From Anagrus nilaparvatae (lineage: Eukaryota > Arthropoda > Insecta > Hymenoptera > Mymaridae), in contig JAKSXM010000137.1 in assembly GCA_022575985.1 (NCBI GenBank), forward strand, positions 23,206,001-23,270,000: a DNA stretch of 64,000 nt. Direction: 5' to 3'. Each line of letters starts with the position of its first letter. Positions within the stretch are counted from its first letter, which is position 1. Of the stretch, positions 51,719 through 61,800 are shown piece after piece. The notes under the pieces are model-generated. The model was given only the letters and a program-made list of their open reading frames with translations. It did not search any database and had not been told where the DNA came from. The position numbers and the translations under genes are program-made.

Positions 51719-52010
51719 TCTCCCTCTCTCTCTCTCAATAATATTCGCATACTTATCTTTTAGCGCAAAAGTGAAAGAAATATAAGTCATGATTGACGTA
51801 GATAGAATAAAAAAGGATAGATAGATGTTGTCGTATATTTCTCTCGATGAAGGCATCTCGTGTCCTGTCATCTCTCCTTCATATCTTCTTTTTACTTTTT
51901 TTTTTGGCCCGGGCATTCGTTCGTTCACTTTTTTTTTGCAACGTCCGTCCGCACTTTCTCGGCTTCTTTTCTATATATCTTTCTTTCTATCTCTTTCTCT
52001 CTCATCGAGT
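51719..52010. promoter_or_regulatory. CT/GA-rich tract upstream of paired promoters
   Basis: Runs of CTCTCTCTC near 51719-51740 and TCTCTTTCTCTCTC near 51990-52005 resemble GAGA-factor sites, which in insects often lie upstream of promoters. They lie directly upstream of the two TATA/Inr units at 52025 and 52151. The open frames through this segment (51689-52191) reflect the pyrimidine bias. Confidence 0.35.
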
Positions 52011-52024
52011 AATTCACGTCCGGC

Positions 52025-52060
52025 TATATAAGATCTTTCTTCGTGGCACATTGTCAGTTT
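52025..52060 (+). promoter_or_regulatory. core promoter, TATA + Inr (first of pair)
   Basis: TATATAAG starts at 52025, and a TCAGT initiator has its A at 52056, placing the TATA at -31, the canonical arthropod distance. An AGACG (DPE-like) occurs shortly downstream at 52080-52084, but 3 bp short of the strict DPE position. No clear exon follows. Confidence 0.45.
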
Positions 52061-52150
52061 GCTTCTGTCAGAAAAAGAGAGACGTGAAAAGAAACGAATC
52101 GAATCAGTTCCTTTTTTTTTTCTTTTCTTATGTATTCTCTTTATTTTTGC

Positions 52151-52184
52151 TATATAAGCTAGCAATGTCCGCTGCAATCAGTCT
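52151..52184 (+). promoter_or_regulatory. core promoter, TATA + Inr (second of pair)
   Basis: TATATAAG starts at 52151 and TCAGT has its A at 52180, so the TATA is at -29. It repeats the arrangement 125 bp upstream. Downstream are several weak donors (for example GCAAG|GTTATT near 52258) but no clear reading frame. It may be an alternative start for the plus-strand gene or for a non-coding transcript. Confidence 0.45.
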
Positions 52185-52542
52185 GAATTGAACTTGATAG
52201 CATTGTTATATACGAGGAGAACGAGGTGTCTGTTCTTATGATGTAGGTCGACGCAAGGTTATTAGATTCTTAGATTGACCGAGTGAATTGCATTTATAAG
52301 CTTCAACTTTTATATATACATGTATGATTTAAAAAAGAAAGGCTTAATAACATTTTTTCTTTCTTTACTTTTTACTATTTGATAAGTACTTAATTAAAAT
52401 AATTACATTTATATTTATTATTTTCAACTCTATGATACAAATGCTAAACTTCATTTCATAGAATTTATTTTAATATTTTTTCTACTGAAGTTATTTATTA
52501 GTATTTATTCAAGTATTGTAAGGTAATTTATTAAAATAATCA

Positions 52543-53045
52543 CACAAAATCACACATACTAATGTATCAGAAGTGTACCCGAAAGTTTGGCCTTTTTCAA
52601 ATATGGTTGGGTTGGATCAAATTTCGGGTACATCCCAAAATTTTTCAAAAAAGAAATGCAAAAAACTTCGGGTAATCCAAAATTTTATTGGCTAGAAATC
52701 TAAAAAAATCCAAAAATCCTAAATTTTAGGGTCTTGTATTCGATATTTCAGCTAATCACACACCCTTGGTACTTATTTATGTACATTATGACTGGTCCGA
52801 AAATAAAATTTGTTTAACTAATCATCGGGTATTCAATTTTTAAATTTATTTATGAGTAAAAATACCTAATATCATAAAGCTACTATAGTCACACATAGTC
52901 ACACAAAAATTTAGAAATATTAGTCTTAAGATTTATGAACTCATACTTTCGTAAACTATTACCTGAATGAAGCATAATATTTATTCAAAAATGCAAAGTT
53001 TAAGACCATTTGTCACACAATCACACAATCACACAATAACACAAA
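52543..53045 (+). promoter_or_regulatory. cluster of TCACAC motifs (C, left part)
   Basis: Repeated TCACACA / ATCACACAAA motifs, densest at 53011-53045 where four follow one another. The retrotransposon at 53094-58673 separates this part from a matching TCACAC-rich stretch at 58739-58890, so before the insertion they were one cluster. Function unknown. Confidence 0.35.
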
Positions 53046-53088
53046 TTAATAATTATTTTTAAATTATTTAAACTCGTAAAAATGTTTT

Positions 53089-53093
53089 TAAAT
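53089..53093. repeat. target-site duplication, left
   Basis: TAAAT directly before the LTR. It is identical to 58674-58678 after the other LTR. A 5-bp duplication is typical of Ty3/gypsy integration. Confidence 0.85.
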
Positions 53094-53356
53094 TGTTGTG
53101 TATAAGGATAAAATAATTACACTTTGTTTATTATTAACAAAATCATTTAATAAAATCAATAACTAAATCAATACATAATAATAATATTAGTCGATAACGC
53201 ATTATACGCGTCGATGACTTTTTGAGTATACATATACGACTGACTGGAGATAGTATAGTATGAGAATAGGAGAAAAAGGAATAGACGAGAATGACTTGCG
53301 CATCAATTAATAATGCCCAAATGTAAAAACAATGGAAGGGATTCTCATACATAACA
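53094..53356 (-). repeat. 3' LTR of gypsy element
   Basis: 263 bp with TG...CA ends, base-for-base identical to 58411-58673 on my reading. On the sense (minus) strand it contains an AATAAA polyadenylation signal (53127-53132) near its 3' end, and a CAGTCAGT-type initiator in the middle. Identity of the LTRs indicates a recent insertion. Confidence 0.95.
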
Positions 53357-53367
53357 TTTCCTCCCTT
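53357..53367 (-). promoter_or_regulatory. polypurine tract
   Basis: AAGGGAGGAAA on the sense strand, immediately upstream of the 3' LTR. It serves as plus-strand DNA primer during reverse transcription. Confidence 0.85.
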
Positions 53368-53430
53368 GCATAAAAGTTAAAAAAAATACAATTTTTTTTT
53401 TAATTACATATAGTTGAAGATGATAAGAGA

Positions 53431-56400
53431 TTAATAGTAGGTCTTCCTTCTTGGATTGGCATTTAGCCTTTTTGGATAACGACGTTGTCTTGTTGAGCGA
53501 CGAACGACTTGTTCTTCTGGCTCGACTATTAGTTGATTATCATCTTGTTCGTTTATTTGTATATTTTGTTCATCTGCTTGATGTGCCACGTTATTGGCGT
53601 CCTCCATTTGGTTTTCTGGTGGATTATTATTTTCTAGACATTGAGGAGTGGCGTCAAAGAAACGAATTTTCCTCCTCACGTTGTTTGTGGATGGAGTTGA
53701 GTCAGTTTCTGGTTCTGAACAGGTTTTTGATTTTTCTTTTGGTTCAAAAGCTCGTATCTGGTCTACGTGTCTTTTGTACCGTTTTCCATTGTACTCGATC
53801 TCGTAGTGGAGATCCCCCAGTTTTGTGACGATTTTACCTTGAACCCATTTGTCCATGCGGACATTGCCAGACATGAAATAGACAGTCTGTAGAGCTTCGA
53901 ATTCTCTAAACGTTGGTTCAAATGAGGCACTTTGTTTTTGTACCATTTTGGTGTATAAGTCACTTGGTCGTACAAGGTCGAGGCGTGTCCGAATATTACG
54001 ACCCAAGAATAGTTGCGCAGGACTTTGTTCTGTCGTCGAGTGTGGCGCTTTTCTATAATGCTGTAGGTACATGTTTAGCTTGCTATTGATATCGCTAGAT
54101 GAGCACGACAAAGTCATTAATGCATCCTTGACGGACCCCACACTTCTTTCGGCTTGCCCATTTGTAGATGGGTGGTACGGTGCTGTTAGCCTATGATATT
54201 TGACTCCTGAAGATTTGAGAAAATCTTTAAATTCTTCAGAAACAAACTGCCTTCCATTGTCTGAGACGACTGTTAATGGAACTCCGTACCTTGAAAATAA
54301 GTTGTCGAGTATCTCGATCGTAGCCTTGGAAGTTGTTGACTTTGTGATGGCCACCTCGAGCCATTTGCTGTATGCATCTACGACGATTAAGAGCATTGAT
54401 CCAGCGACAGGTCCAGCGTAGTCTATGTGGATACGTTCCCATGGAGCCTTTGGATACTCCCAGTGGTGAGTTCTAAACTTCGGTGGAGCATGTGCGTTTT
54501 TGGCACAATTTGAACAAGATCTGGCTGCGGCTTCGATATCATTGTCTATACCTGGCCAGTAAACAAAAGAACGGGCAATACCTTTCATTTTTACGATGCC
54601 AAGATGTGCTGCATGAAGTTCATCTAAGACTTGCTTGCGAAATAGTTTTGGTATAACTACTCTATGTTCAAATAAGAGACAACCCGCAGATAGTGTGTAT
54701 TTAGCCTCTGGTGACTTGTAACCATGACGTTCCAAGGATTGACCAGATTCAAGAAGTTTTATAAGTTTACCTAGATCTGCGTCTTTTCTTGTTTCAGCAG
54801 CGATTTCTTCGGCATTTAGAGGTAGCTGTTGGATTTGATGAAGAGTGAAAATTTCGAACTGATCTCGATCCATTACTTCCTCCTCCTTGTGGACAGATAG
54901 CCTGTGTATACTGGTTGTTGATTTATTTGGCAGAGGTAAGCGAGACAGGTAATCTGCATTTATATTTTCTTTTGACTTTTTAAACTGTACGTCAAAATTA
55001 AAGTTGGACATAAAGTCTGCATAATTTGCCATTCTGCTAATACATAGAGTTGGCAACGATTTTTTTGGATGAAAAATTTGTGAAAGTGGCTTGTTATCAG
55101 TAATTAGTGTAAAATGACGTGCGTACAAGTAGTAGAAAAATTTTTGAATGCCCCAGACGCTAGATAAAGCTTCCTTGTCAATTTGTGGGTATTTTTGTTC
55201 GGTGGCTGTGAGAGTACGACTTGCATAAGCAATTACTTTTTCAGTTCCATCACTAAGTTTGTGAGAAAGGACAGCTCCTATACCCGTTTTGCTTGCATCA
55301 GTTGCCAATAAGACTGGCAAATCTGGATCATATGGCATCAAGACTTGAGGCGAGATTAGCATATCTCTTATTTTTGTGTAAGCTTTATCGGCATCCTCTG
55401 ACCATGTAAGTTGCATCTTTTTATCATTGTTGCCATTAGTTATCATATCTCTTAGTGGGCGATCTATGGTAGAAAGATTAGGTATAAAAGCATTATAGTA
55501 GACAGCTTTACCTAGAAAAAGTTGCATTTCTTCTACTGTTGACGGTCTGGGTGCGTTTTTGACAGCTTCTATGTGCTTATCTGACTTGTGAATGCCATTT
55601 GCATCGATTCTGTGGCCTAAAAATTCTATGGAGTTGGCGACAAAAGTACACTTGTCTCTATTCAGTCGAAGACCACGAGATTTAAGTTTTTCAAACAAAT
55701 TAGTAAGTACGATAAGTAATTCCTCGAAATTTTCAGAAAATACAATAATATCGTCAAAAAATACTCTAATACCTTTTATTCCATGCAACACTTCTTCAAT
55801 GCGGCGTTGCCAGATGGCTGGAATATTGGCTGCTCCATATACAGCTCGTTTTGGACGTATAAGTCCATGTGTAGGTGTGTTAAGAGTTAATATATGACTA
55901 AATTCTTCATCTATTGGCAGATGAGTGTAAGCATCAGTCAGGTCCAAGTGACAAAAAAGTTTGGCCCCTTTCATGTCACTAAATATATGCTCCGATTTGG
56001 GTATCGGGTGCTCGTCGATAATCATTTGATGATTTACTGTTGGCTTGTAGTTACCTGTGATTCTTAACTTGCCATTGGTTTTGACCACTACATGAGTAGG
56101 GGAAGCCCATTCAGATGCTTCAACCTTTTCGTAGAAACCTGAAGCTATTTTACGATCTATTTCTTTTTTGTAGGTTTCTCGTAGCGCATAGGGTACGTCG
56201 TGAGCCTTTGCAAAGATAGGCCTGGCGTCTGCCTTCAGATGTACCTTAGCTGGTGGACCTGATAATTTACCAGCTGTATCTGAAAATATATCATTATATC
56301 TAGAAAGTAATTTACCTAGACTATTGCTTTGGTCGGCTGAGAGTGCGGAAGATCTTGTAGAAAGGGCACGAATTGCCTCAGAAGATGACCCAGAGAATAG

Positions 56401-57789
56401 TTTTACAAAATCAATTTCATGGACAAACTGTTCTGTCCAGCTTCGGCCAAAAAGAGAGTCGTAGTTGCCATCTACGACATATAGGTTTAGTCTGCACGTT
56501 TTTGAGCCTAAGGTGACATTCACAGGTACTCGGCCCATACAGTATACCAGATGACCTGAATAATCCGAAAATTGACGGTCTGTTGGCAAAAGACGGAAGT
56601 TCTTCTTAATGGCCCGCATTGTCTGGAGACTGACGATTCCAGTTGGGGCAGCTGAGTCAAGTTCCATTTCTATGTTGACGCCATCTATTTTGACAGACAG
56701 CATGTGTCTCTTGGCAAACTGGGTCTCCGCTATATCATTGGTACTGTGAATTTTATGGATAACATCAATACGGCTTACCGGTTCGTTTTGGTGAACGTTG
56801 CGACTCTGATTTTGAGTTGAACCAGAGTTGTTCTTTCTGCATACAGTCTTAATATGACCTTTAATGCCACATGCATGGCACGATGCGTTTAGGTATGGGC
56901 AGCTTCGGCGAGCATGGTTAGCCCCACAACCTTGGCATTTAGTTTGAGAGTGGTTATTACTGGCGCTTCTATCCCGTTGTGGCTGTTTCCCTGAATTCTG
57001 GTCTTGACGGAAATTACTATTTCCACGACCTCGAGAGAAGCTTCTGTTAGGTCCCCTTCGGTTATTTCTGGTTTTTGGCTGACTGTAGCCTAGCTTATTG
57101 GTCTGCGTATCAGATCCCGCCGGATTATTTGTATTCTTGACGTCGACTGCCGTTTGTTGTACAGCTTCGAGTGTACTTGCAATTTCATAAGCCTTATTGA
57201 AAGTATCAGGCTTTTGGGCTATGATTTCATCGCACATATCGCGAGACTCAAGACCATGCAGGAGCTGTTCGATCAGCATCCTGTCTAAAAATGTACCGTA
57301 TTCGCAATGTGCGGCTCCTTGCTTTAGACGCAAGGCAAAATTAGCTATTGACTCACCTTTTGACTGGCAAATGTTTCTGAATCTGATGCTTTCTGCATAT
57401 TTGTTTTTCTGAATGTCGAAATGGTTGATCAGTGTCTCCTTGATTGAGTTGTAGCTAAGAGTTGACGGTTCCTGAGGGCTCGCCAAGAACTTCAGTGCGT
57501 TGTTCAATTCGGTGCCCATATGTACCCGTGCGTAGTCAGCGTGCAACTCCTGCTTTATGTTGCTCAACTTTAAAGCCCAGTCAAAACGAGTGAAATAGTC
57601 TTTAACACTGGTAGTCTCAGACGACTTAAATTCAGTGATTGAAAACGCAGGTACTTTTGCTGTAGAACTGCCTTCTGCTGGGTGAAGATTAACAGTCTTC
57701 AAAGCATTAGCGATTGCTGTGGCTAAAGTTTTAATCATATTTGTCTCGTCGGCCATTGTGTATCCGTACGTGTAGAAATTGCGTAACAC
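53431..57789 (-). CDS. gag-pol polyprotein, Ty3/gypsy
   Basis: A single intact frame of 1452 codons. MADETN at residue 12 (codon at 57756) is a likely alternative start. Gag covers about residues 12-330 and ends with two zinc knuckles: C285-C288-H292-C297 (CX2CX3HX4C, one residue short of the usual spacing) and C304-C307-H312-C317 (CX2CX4HX4C). An aspartic protease around D378 reads LDSAAPTG, with A where G is usual. RT (about 530-740) has FFDD at 677-680 instead of the common Y-x-DD. RNase H begins near TDAS (D831). Integrase has an H1059/H1062/C1092/C1095 zinc-binding domain and catalytic D1123, D1177 and E1214, the last two 36 residues apart. The C-terminal tail is acidic, then basic. No envelope domain. 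Processing into capsid, protease, RT and integrase is expected by family. Confidence 0.95.
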   Translation of the reverse strand: MLRNFYTYGYTMADETNMIKTLATAIANALKTVNLHPAEGSSTAKVPAFSITEFKSSETTSVKDYFTRFDWALKLSNIKQELHADYARVHMGTELNNALKFLASPQEPSTLSYNSIKETLINHFDIQKNKYAESIRFRNICQSKGESIANFALRLKQGAAHCEYGTFLDRMLIEQLLHGLESRDMCDEIIAQKPDTFNKAYEIASTLEAVQQTAVDVKNTNNPAGSDTQTNKLGYSQPKTRNNRRGPNRSFSRGRGNSNFRQDQNSGKQPQRDRSASNNHSQTKCQGCGANHARRSCPYLNASCHACGIKGHIKTVCRKNNSGSTQNQSRNVHQNEPVSRIDVIHKIHSTNDIAETQFAKRHMLSVKIDGVNIEMELDSAAPTGIVSLQTMRAIKKNFRLLPTDRQFSDYSGHLVYCMGRVPVNVTLGSKTCRLNLYVVDGNYDSLFGRSWTEQFVHEIDFVKLFSGSSSEAIRALSTRSSALSADQSNSLGKLLSRYNDIFSDTAGKLSGPPAKVHLKADARPIFAKAHDVPYALRETYKKEIDRKIASGFYEKVEASEWASPTHVVVKTNGKLRITGNYKPTVNHQMIIDEHPIPKSEHIFSDMKGAKLFCHLDLTDAYTHLPIDEEFSHILTLNTPTHGLIRPKRAVYGAANIPAIWQRRIEEVLHGIKGIRVFFDDIIVFSENFEELLIVLTNLFEKLKSRGLRLNRDKCTFVANSIEFLGHRIDANGIHKSDKHIEAVKNAPRPSTVEEMQLFLGKAVYYNAFIPNLSTIDRPLRDMITNGNNDKKMQLTWSEDADKAYTKIRDMLISPQVLMPYDPDLPVLLATDASKTGIGAVLSHKLSDGTEKVIAYASRTLTATEQKYPQIDKEALSSVWGIQKFFYYLYARHFTLITDNKPLSQIFHPKKSLPTLCISRMANYADFMSNFNFDVQFKKSKENINADYLSRLPLPNKSTTSIHRLSVHKEEEVMDRDQFEIFTLHQIQQLPLNAEEIAAETRKDADLGKLIKLLESGQSLERHGYKSPEAKYTLSAGCLLFEHRVVIPKLFRKQVLDELHAAHLGIVKMKGIARSFVYWPGIDNDIEAAARSCSNCAKNAHAPPKFRTHHWEYPKAPWERIHIDYAGPVAGSMLLIVVDAYSKWLEVAITKSTTSKATIEILDNLFSRYGVPLTVVSDNGRQFVSEEFKDFLKSSGVKYHRLTAPYHPSTNGQAERSVGSVKDALMTLSCSSSDINSKLNMYLQHYRKAPHSTTEQSPAQLFLGRNIRTRLDLVRPSDLYTKMVQKQSASFEPTFREFEALQTVYFMSGNVRMDKWVQGKIVTKLGDLHYEIEYNGKRYKRHVDQIRAFEPKEKSKTCSEPETDSTPSTNNVRRKIRFFDATPQCLENNNPPENQMEDANNVAHQADEQNIQINEQDDNQLIVEPEEQVVRRSTRQRRYPKRLNANPRRKTYY

Positions 57790-57827
57790 TTAATTAAATC
57801 CAATTGTGTAAAATGTAAGGTGATATG

Positions 57828-58250
57828 TGATGGAATCACCCATATATTACATTATAAAATGCATAGTAGCGATATGCTTATAAAATGTTACTACATATGA
57901 TGGAATCATCCATATATAATGACTAAAAGAGCATAATAGCTATATGCATGTAGAATGTTACTACATGTGATGGGATCACCCATATATAATGACTAAAAGA
58001 GCATAATAGCTATATGCATGTAGAATGTTACTACATGTGATGGGATCACCCATATATAATGACTAAAAGAGCATAATAGCTATATGCATGTAGAATGTTA
58101 CTACATGTGATGGGATCACCCATATATAATGACTAAAAGGGCATAATAGCTATATGCACATAAAAATGTTATGACACGTGATGGACTCACCCATATACAA
58201 TGACTGATAGCGCGCGGTAGCTGTTAATACACATTCTATATGTATGGTGA
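57828..58250 (-). repeat. 70-bp tandem array in the gypsy leader
   Basis: Copies start at 57828, 57898, 57968, 58038, 58108 and 58179 (periods 70, 70, 70, 70 and 71 bp). Each begins TGATGG on the plus strand, and the last is diverged and partial. The central copies are almost identical and the outer ones diverge. The array lies between the primer binding site and gag, the position where the Drosophila gypsy element carries its insulator array. The units contain TATATA, ATGCAT and TGATGGGATCAC blocks. A regulatory, insulator-like or RNA-packaging role is possible but unproved. Confidence 0.85.
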
Positions 58251-58390
58251 CACATAAATTCTATATATATATATATAAGATGACACAACCGCGGGCCGAC
58301 GCCCAAAGATGATTTCCGTTAACAGAAATTTTGTGAGCACATTTTTTGTAAAGAAAGAGTTTATAACTTTAGCACATGATTTTATCCTTA

Positions 58391-58407
58391 TCCCACTTCT
58401 GACACCA
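58391..58407 (-). promoter_or_regulatory. primer binding site, tRNA-Leu type
   Basis: The sense strand reads TGGTGTCAGAAGTGGGA, starting 3 bases inside the 5' LTR. It is complementary to the 3' end of a leucine tRNA ending ...CCCACTTCTGACACCA, matching animal tRNA-Leu(CAG)-type ends with at most one difference. It primes minus-strand DNA synthesis. Confidence 0.75.
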
Positions 58408-58410
58408 ATT

Positions 58411-58673
58411 TGTTGTGTATAAGGATAAAATAATTACACTTTGTTTATTATTAACAAAATCATTTAATAAAATCAATAACTAAATCAATACATAATAATA
58501 ATATTAGTCGATAACGCATTATACGCGTCGATGACTTTTTGAGTATACATATACGACTGACTGGAGATAGTATAGTATGAGAATAGGAGAAAAAGGAATA
58601 GACGAGAATGACTTGCGCATCAATTAATAATGCCCAAATGTAAAAACAATGGAAGGGATTCTCATACATAACA
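58411..58673 (-). repeat. 5' LTR of gypsy element
   Basis: Same 263-bp sequence as 53094-53356. It acts as the promoter for the element. On the sense strand a CAGTCAGTCG initiator-like block lies near 58552-58562, and AATAAA near 58444-58449. The 67-69-codon frames in the LTRs are not genes. Confidence 0.95.
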
Positions 58674-58678
58674 TAAAT
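58674..58678. repeat. target-site duplication, right
   Basis: TAAAT, matching 53089-53093. Confidence 0.85.
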
Positions 58679-58738
58679 ATTAAAATTTATAACGAAACTT
58701 AGAATAAATTATAAGAAATTAAAGTAAACCAATTAAAT

Positions 58739-58890
58739 AATCACACAAACTCACACAGATATTTTGTTTCATCTTAATTAAATATAATACAATATTTAGC
58801 ATTCTTGATAATATTAGAAGTAATAATAAGTACTTTCAAACAAAAATATAAAGCCACACACATCACACACACATGCGAATTCATCACACA
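58739..58890 (+). promoter_or_regulatory. cluster of TCACAC motifs (C, right part)
   Basis: Continuation of the 52543-53045 cluster beyond the retrotransposon, with at least five TCACACA/CACACA motifs in 150 bp. Confidence 0.35.
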
Positions 58891-58899
58891 AAAGTATTA

Positions 58900-61800
58900 C
58901 AGCATAAAAATAATATTTATTTTGAATAAATTAAATTTTTACCTTGAAGTTTAAAATATAAAATTATGTTATTTATCACTCGAATACACACTTTTAACTG
59001 CATATATACATTTTACCACATTTAACCTATCTATTAACATGTTTGAATTTCATGCCTCAAAGCTATTTATATAAATCCATGTAATTTGATTTTTTTATTT
59101 TCCTTTTTGTGTAAAAAACACTGTATAATTCATAAATTTTATTTATCAAAATATTATAATTAATATAAATATTTATTTTATAAAATAAAATTTTTTTTTA
59201 TTGATAATTAAAAAATAATTCATATATAACAATAAAAGATCATAAATTGAAAAATAATTTTTATTTTTTTGCATAATAAAAAGTTACATATTAATTAAAT
59301 GAGCAAAAAAATGTATAAATGACAGTAATTTAAAGCTATCTGTCACAAACAAGTCTATTAAAAAACGAAAAAATAAAAAATTTATACACAGATAAACTGT
59401 ATTAATAAAAAAAACAACAATTTCATCGGACATACATAGAATTTTTATTTTATTTCTGTAAAAAAAAAAAAAAAAAAATAAAAACATCGATCATCTAACG
59501 ACGTTGAATATATATATGTATATATAGAAAATAAAAAATAGAAGAGAAATGAAAATGTCGCCTGTTGCACTTGTTTGGCATATAAACCATGCAAAACGTT
59601 TATTTAGTTACAGAAGCTTTCTCATATATATAAATGTTTGTTTTTTTATTTTTCCATCCATCAAAAATTTTTTTTTTATCTTTTTCTAAATAAAAGTATA
59701 TTTTATAGAGGAAGAAGAGAAAAAGATATTATATTTATTAAGAAAAATTTTTGCATAATATTTAATAGAGTTTTATGGCTTCTGGTTTTTTGGACATTTA
59801 CTGTAACGGATAATTTAAAATTTTATATTTTGTCATGTATAAATAAATTTTAAAAGAGTTACAGTTAACTTGTAAGATTTATCGTTTGTATTATACGTAC
59901 AATCAATTTTCTTAAATAAATAAAAAAAATTTCAATATATATGTGTTTGTCTAAAAAAAAAAAAAAAATAAAATTACATTTTAATTTATGATTGTGTATA
60001 AAAATTAAAAAAAGACATAATTCAAAATTATCATTAACTGACACATACAAGTTATTTTGCCAAAAAATTATTACTATTTTCTTTGAAATACGTCACGGTA
60101 AATCATTTTGTCCTCTTCTCATTCTCTTATATATGAGTGAGTTTGTTTTTTTCTCTCTAGAGAGAAAAGGAACGAGTGTATAAGCTTTTAAAATTCTACT
60201 AACATACATAAAATGCATACTCATTTATATAAACTGGACTAATATATTTAAACCAAATAATATATTTCTTCTCTTTCCCGCGAGACTCTAAAGGTTTCTA
60301 TCTACTCTGTTACTACTACTACATTTCGAGAACTTTCCGTCCATCACTCAATGTCACTCTAAAGTCTCTGCCACTTCGTAAAACTCGACCTGTTCCATCA
60401 ATGTTTCGCTAACTCTCTATACACACAGACATTTATATAAAGGAATTGCATTTTTCACACATATATATTAATTTTACACAGAAACTCTTTTTTATTGGTA
60501 GTGACAGTTTAAAGAATAAATATTTTTACTTAAATTTAACTTTTACAGTTTTTTTTTCAAGGATTTACAGTTAAATTTGATAAGAAAATAAATGTTTTGT
60601 CAAAATAAGCTCTCCATGTGTTTATTTTATAGATTTAGAAATAAAAATAAAATTTTTCTCTTTGTTCATTGTACAAAAAATCACATCGAGTGCCAGAAAA
60701 TTATTAAAAACTTCATGGCTTTCCTAAATCCATAGATAAAAAAATCACTGTATTTTAAAACTACCCAATACTGTATCGACTCTAATTATCAAGTAATTGA
60801 GAAGAGAAAAAAGAGAAGAATAATTGTATGGTTTAACCCTTATTTTACTTAAAGCAATTACTTTTGGTATAGTTTGCAAGAAAAAAAATCAGGTAATTTT
60901 TTAGTTTGAAATCAGAAGAAAAAACAAAATTATTTGAAATATGAGTTGAGGGAATCTGCAATTATGATGGATGAGATTATTTGGGGCTTTCCCAAATCAC
61001 TTGAAATCAAGAATCAATAAAAAATCCAGTAAATGATTTTGAGATAAAAAAAACATTAGCAAAACCAATAAGCAGTATATTTAAAATCCCATTTAAATAA
61101 TAAACAAACATAATTTCTGTACAAATAAGGAAGAAAAAAAAAGAAGAAAAAGTTTAATCAGATTTAATATATGAGAAGAAATTTATATAGATGGACATTA
61201 GTAACATTATCTGTAAATTGAATAAATAAAAGAAGAAGACAAAAGGTGTATAGATCACTATTGAATGAGTAAAAAAAGAAAAAAATGAAGATAAAATGAA
61301 TGAGAAAAGAAAAAAAAAAAATAAAGAATTTGCTTCACTGATGGAGTAAGTGTTGACTTAGGATGGCAGTCGCCTCATCAGTCAATCAGTCAGCTATATA
61401 TTGTAAAATCCATCTTGTTTATAAACTATACTGTATTTAGTCTTTGATAAAGTTTTAGTCCTGTCTTTTAAGAGAATTATTGATTGATATTTTATTTTCT
61501 TTAACTCACTTGTTTCAGTAGTTAAATAACATTAACTTTGATGAATTTATTTATTATAATAAATCATACGTTATTTTAGGAAAATTGATTTTTAAGATAC
61601 ATTAATTATGATTATTATGAATAAACTAATGTAAATTTTGTAACATTATTATCCTTTGTAAATGTGTGTGTATGTGTGCTGTTTTAATAATATATGGGCA
61701 CATAAAAATCGATTATTGGATATAATTTAAATTAGATCAAATTATACAATAATGAGCATTAGTAAATTTATGAATTATCATTAATTTTATCTAGTAGTTT

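Larger units (their letters stand above)
53094..58673 (-). mobile_element. complete Ty3/gypsy LTR retrotransposon
   Basis: 5580 bp in antisense orientation to the proposed host gene. In sense order: 5' LTR (58673-58411), tRNA-Leu-type primer binding site, leader with a 70-bp tandem array, one gag-pol frame (57789-53431), polypurine tract and 3' LTR (53356-53094), flanked by TAAAT duplications. Domain order protease, RT, RNase H, integrase defines Ty3/gypsy (Metaviridae-type). No envelope frame follows pol: only about 75 bp lie between the stop and the 3' LTR. Intact coding capacity and identical LTRs suggest recent, possibly current, mobility. It may belong to the mag-like lineage, but that needs a phylogeny. 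Confidence 0.95.

Noticed and set aside
51689..52191. Several overlapping open frames on both strands
   Set aside because: Explained by the CT/GA-rich composition of a probable promoter region. They overlap each other and the TATA/Inr units.
53451..57412. Open frames in other frames within the gypsy element
   Set aside because: Shadows of the intact gag-pol frame.
57790..57827. Search for an envelope gene in the element
   Set aside because: No frame between pol and the 3' LTR (about 75 bp) and none in the leader, so this is not an errantivirus.
57828..58250. CRISPR-like reading of the 70-bp array
   Set aside because: The units are contiguous head-to-tail repeats without variable spacers, inside a eukaryotic retrotransposon.
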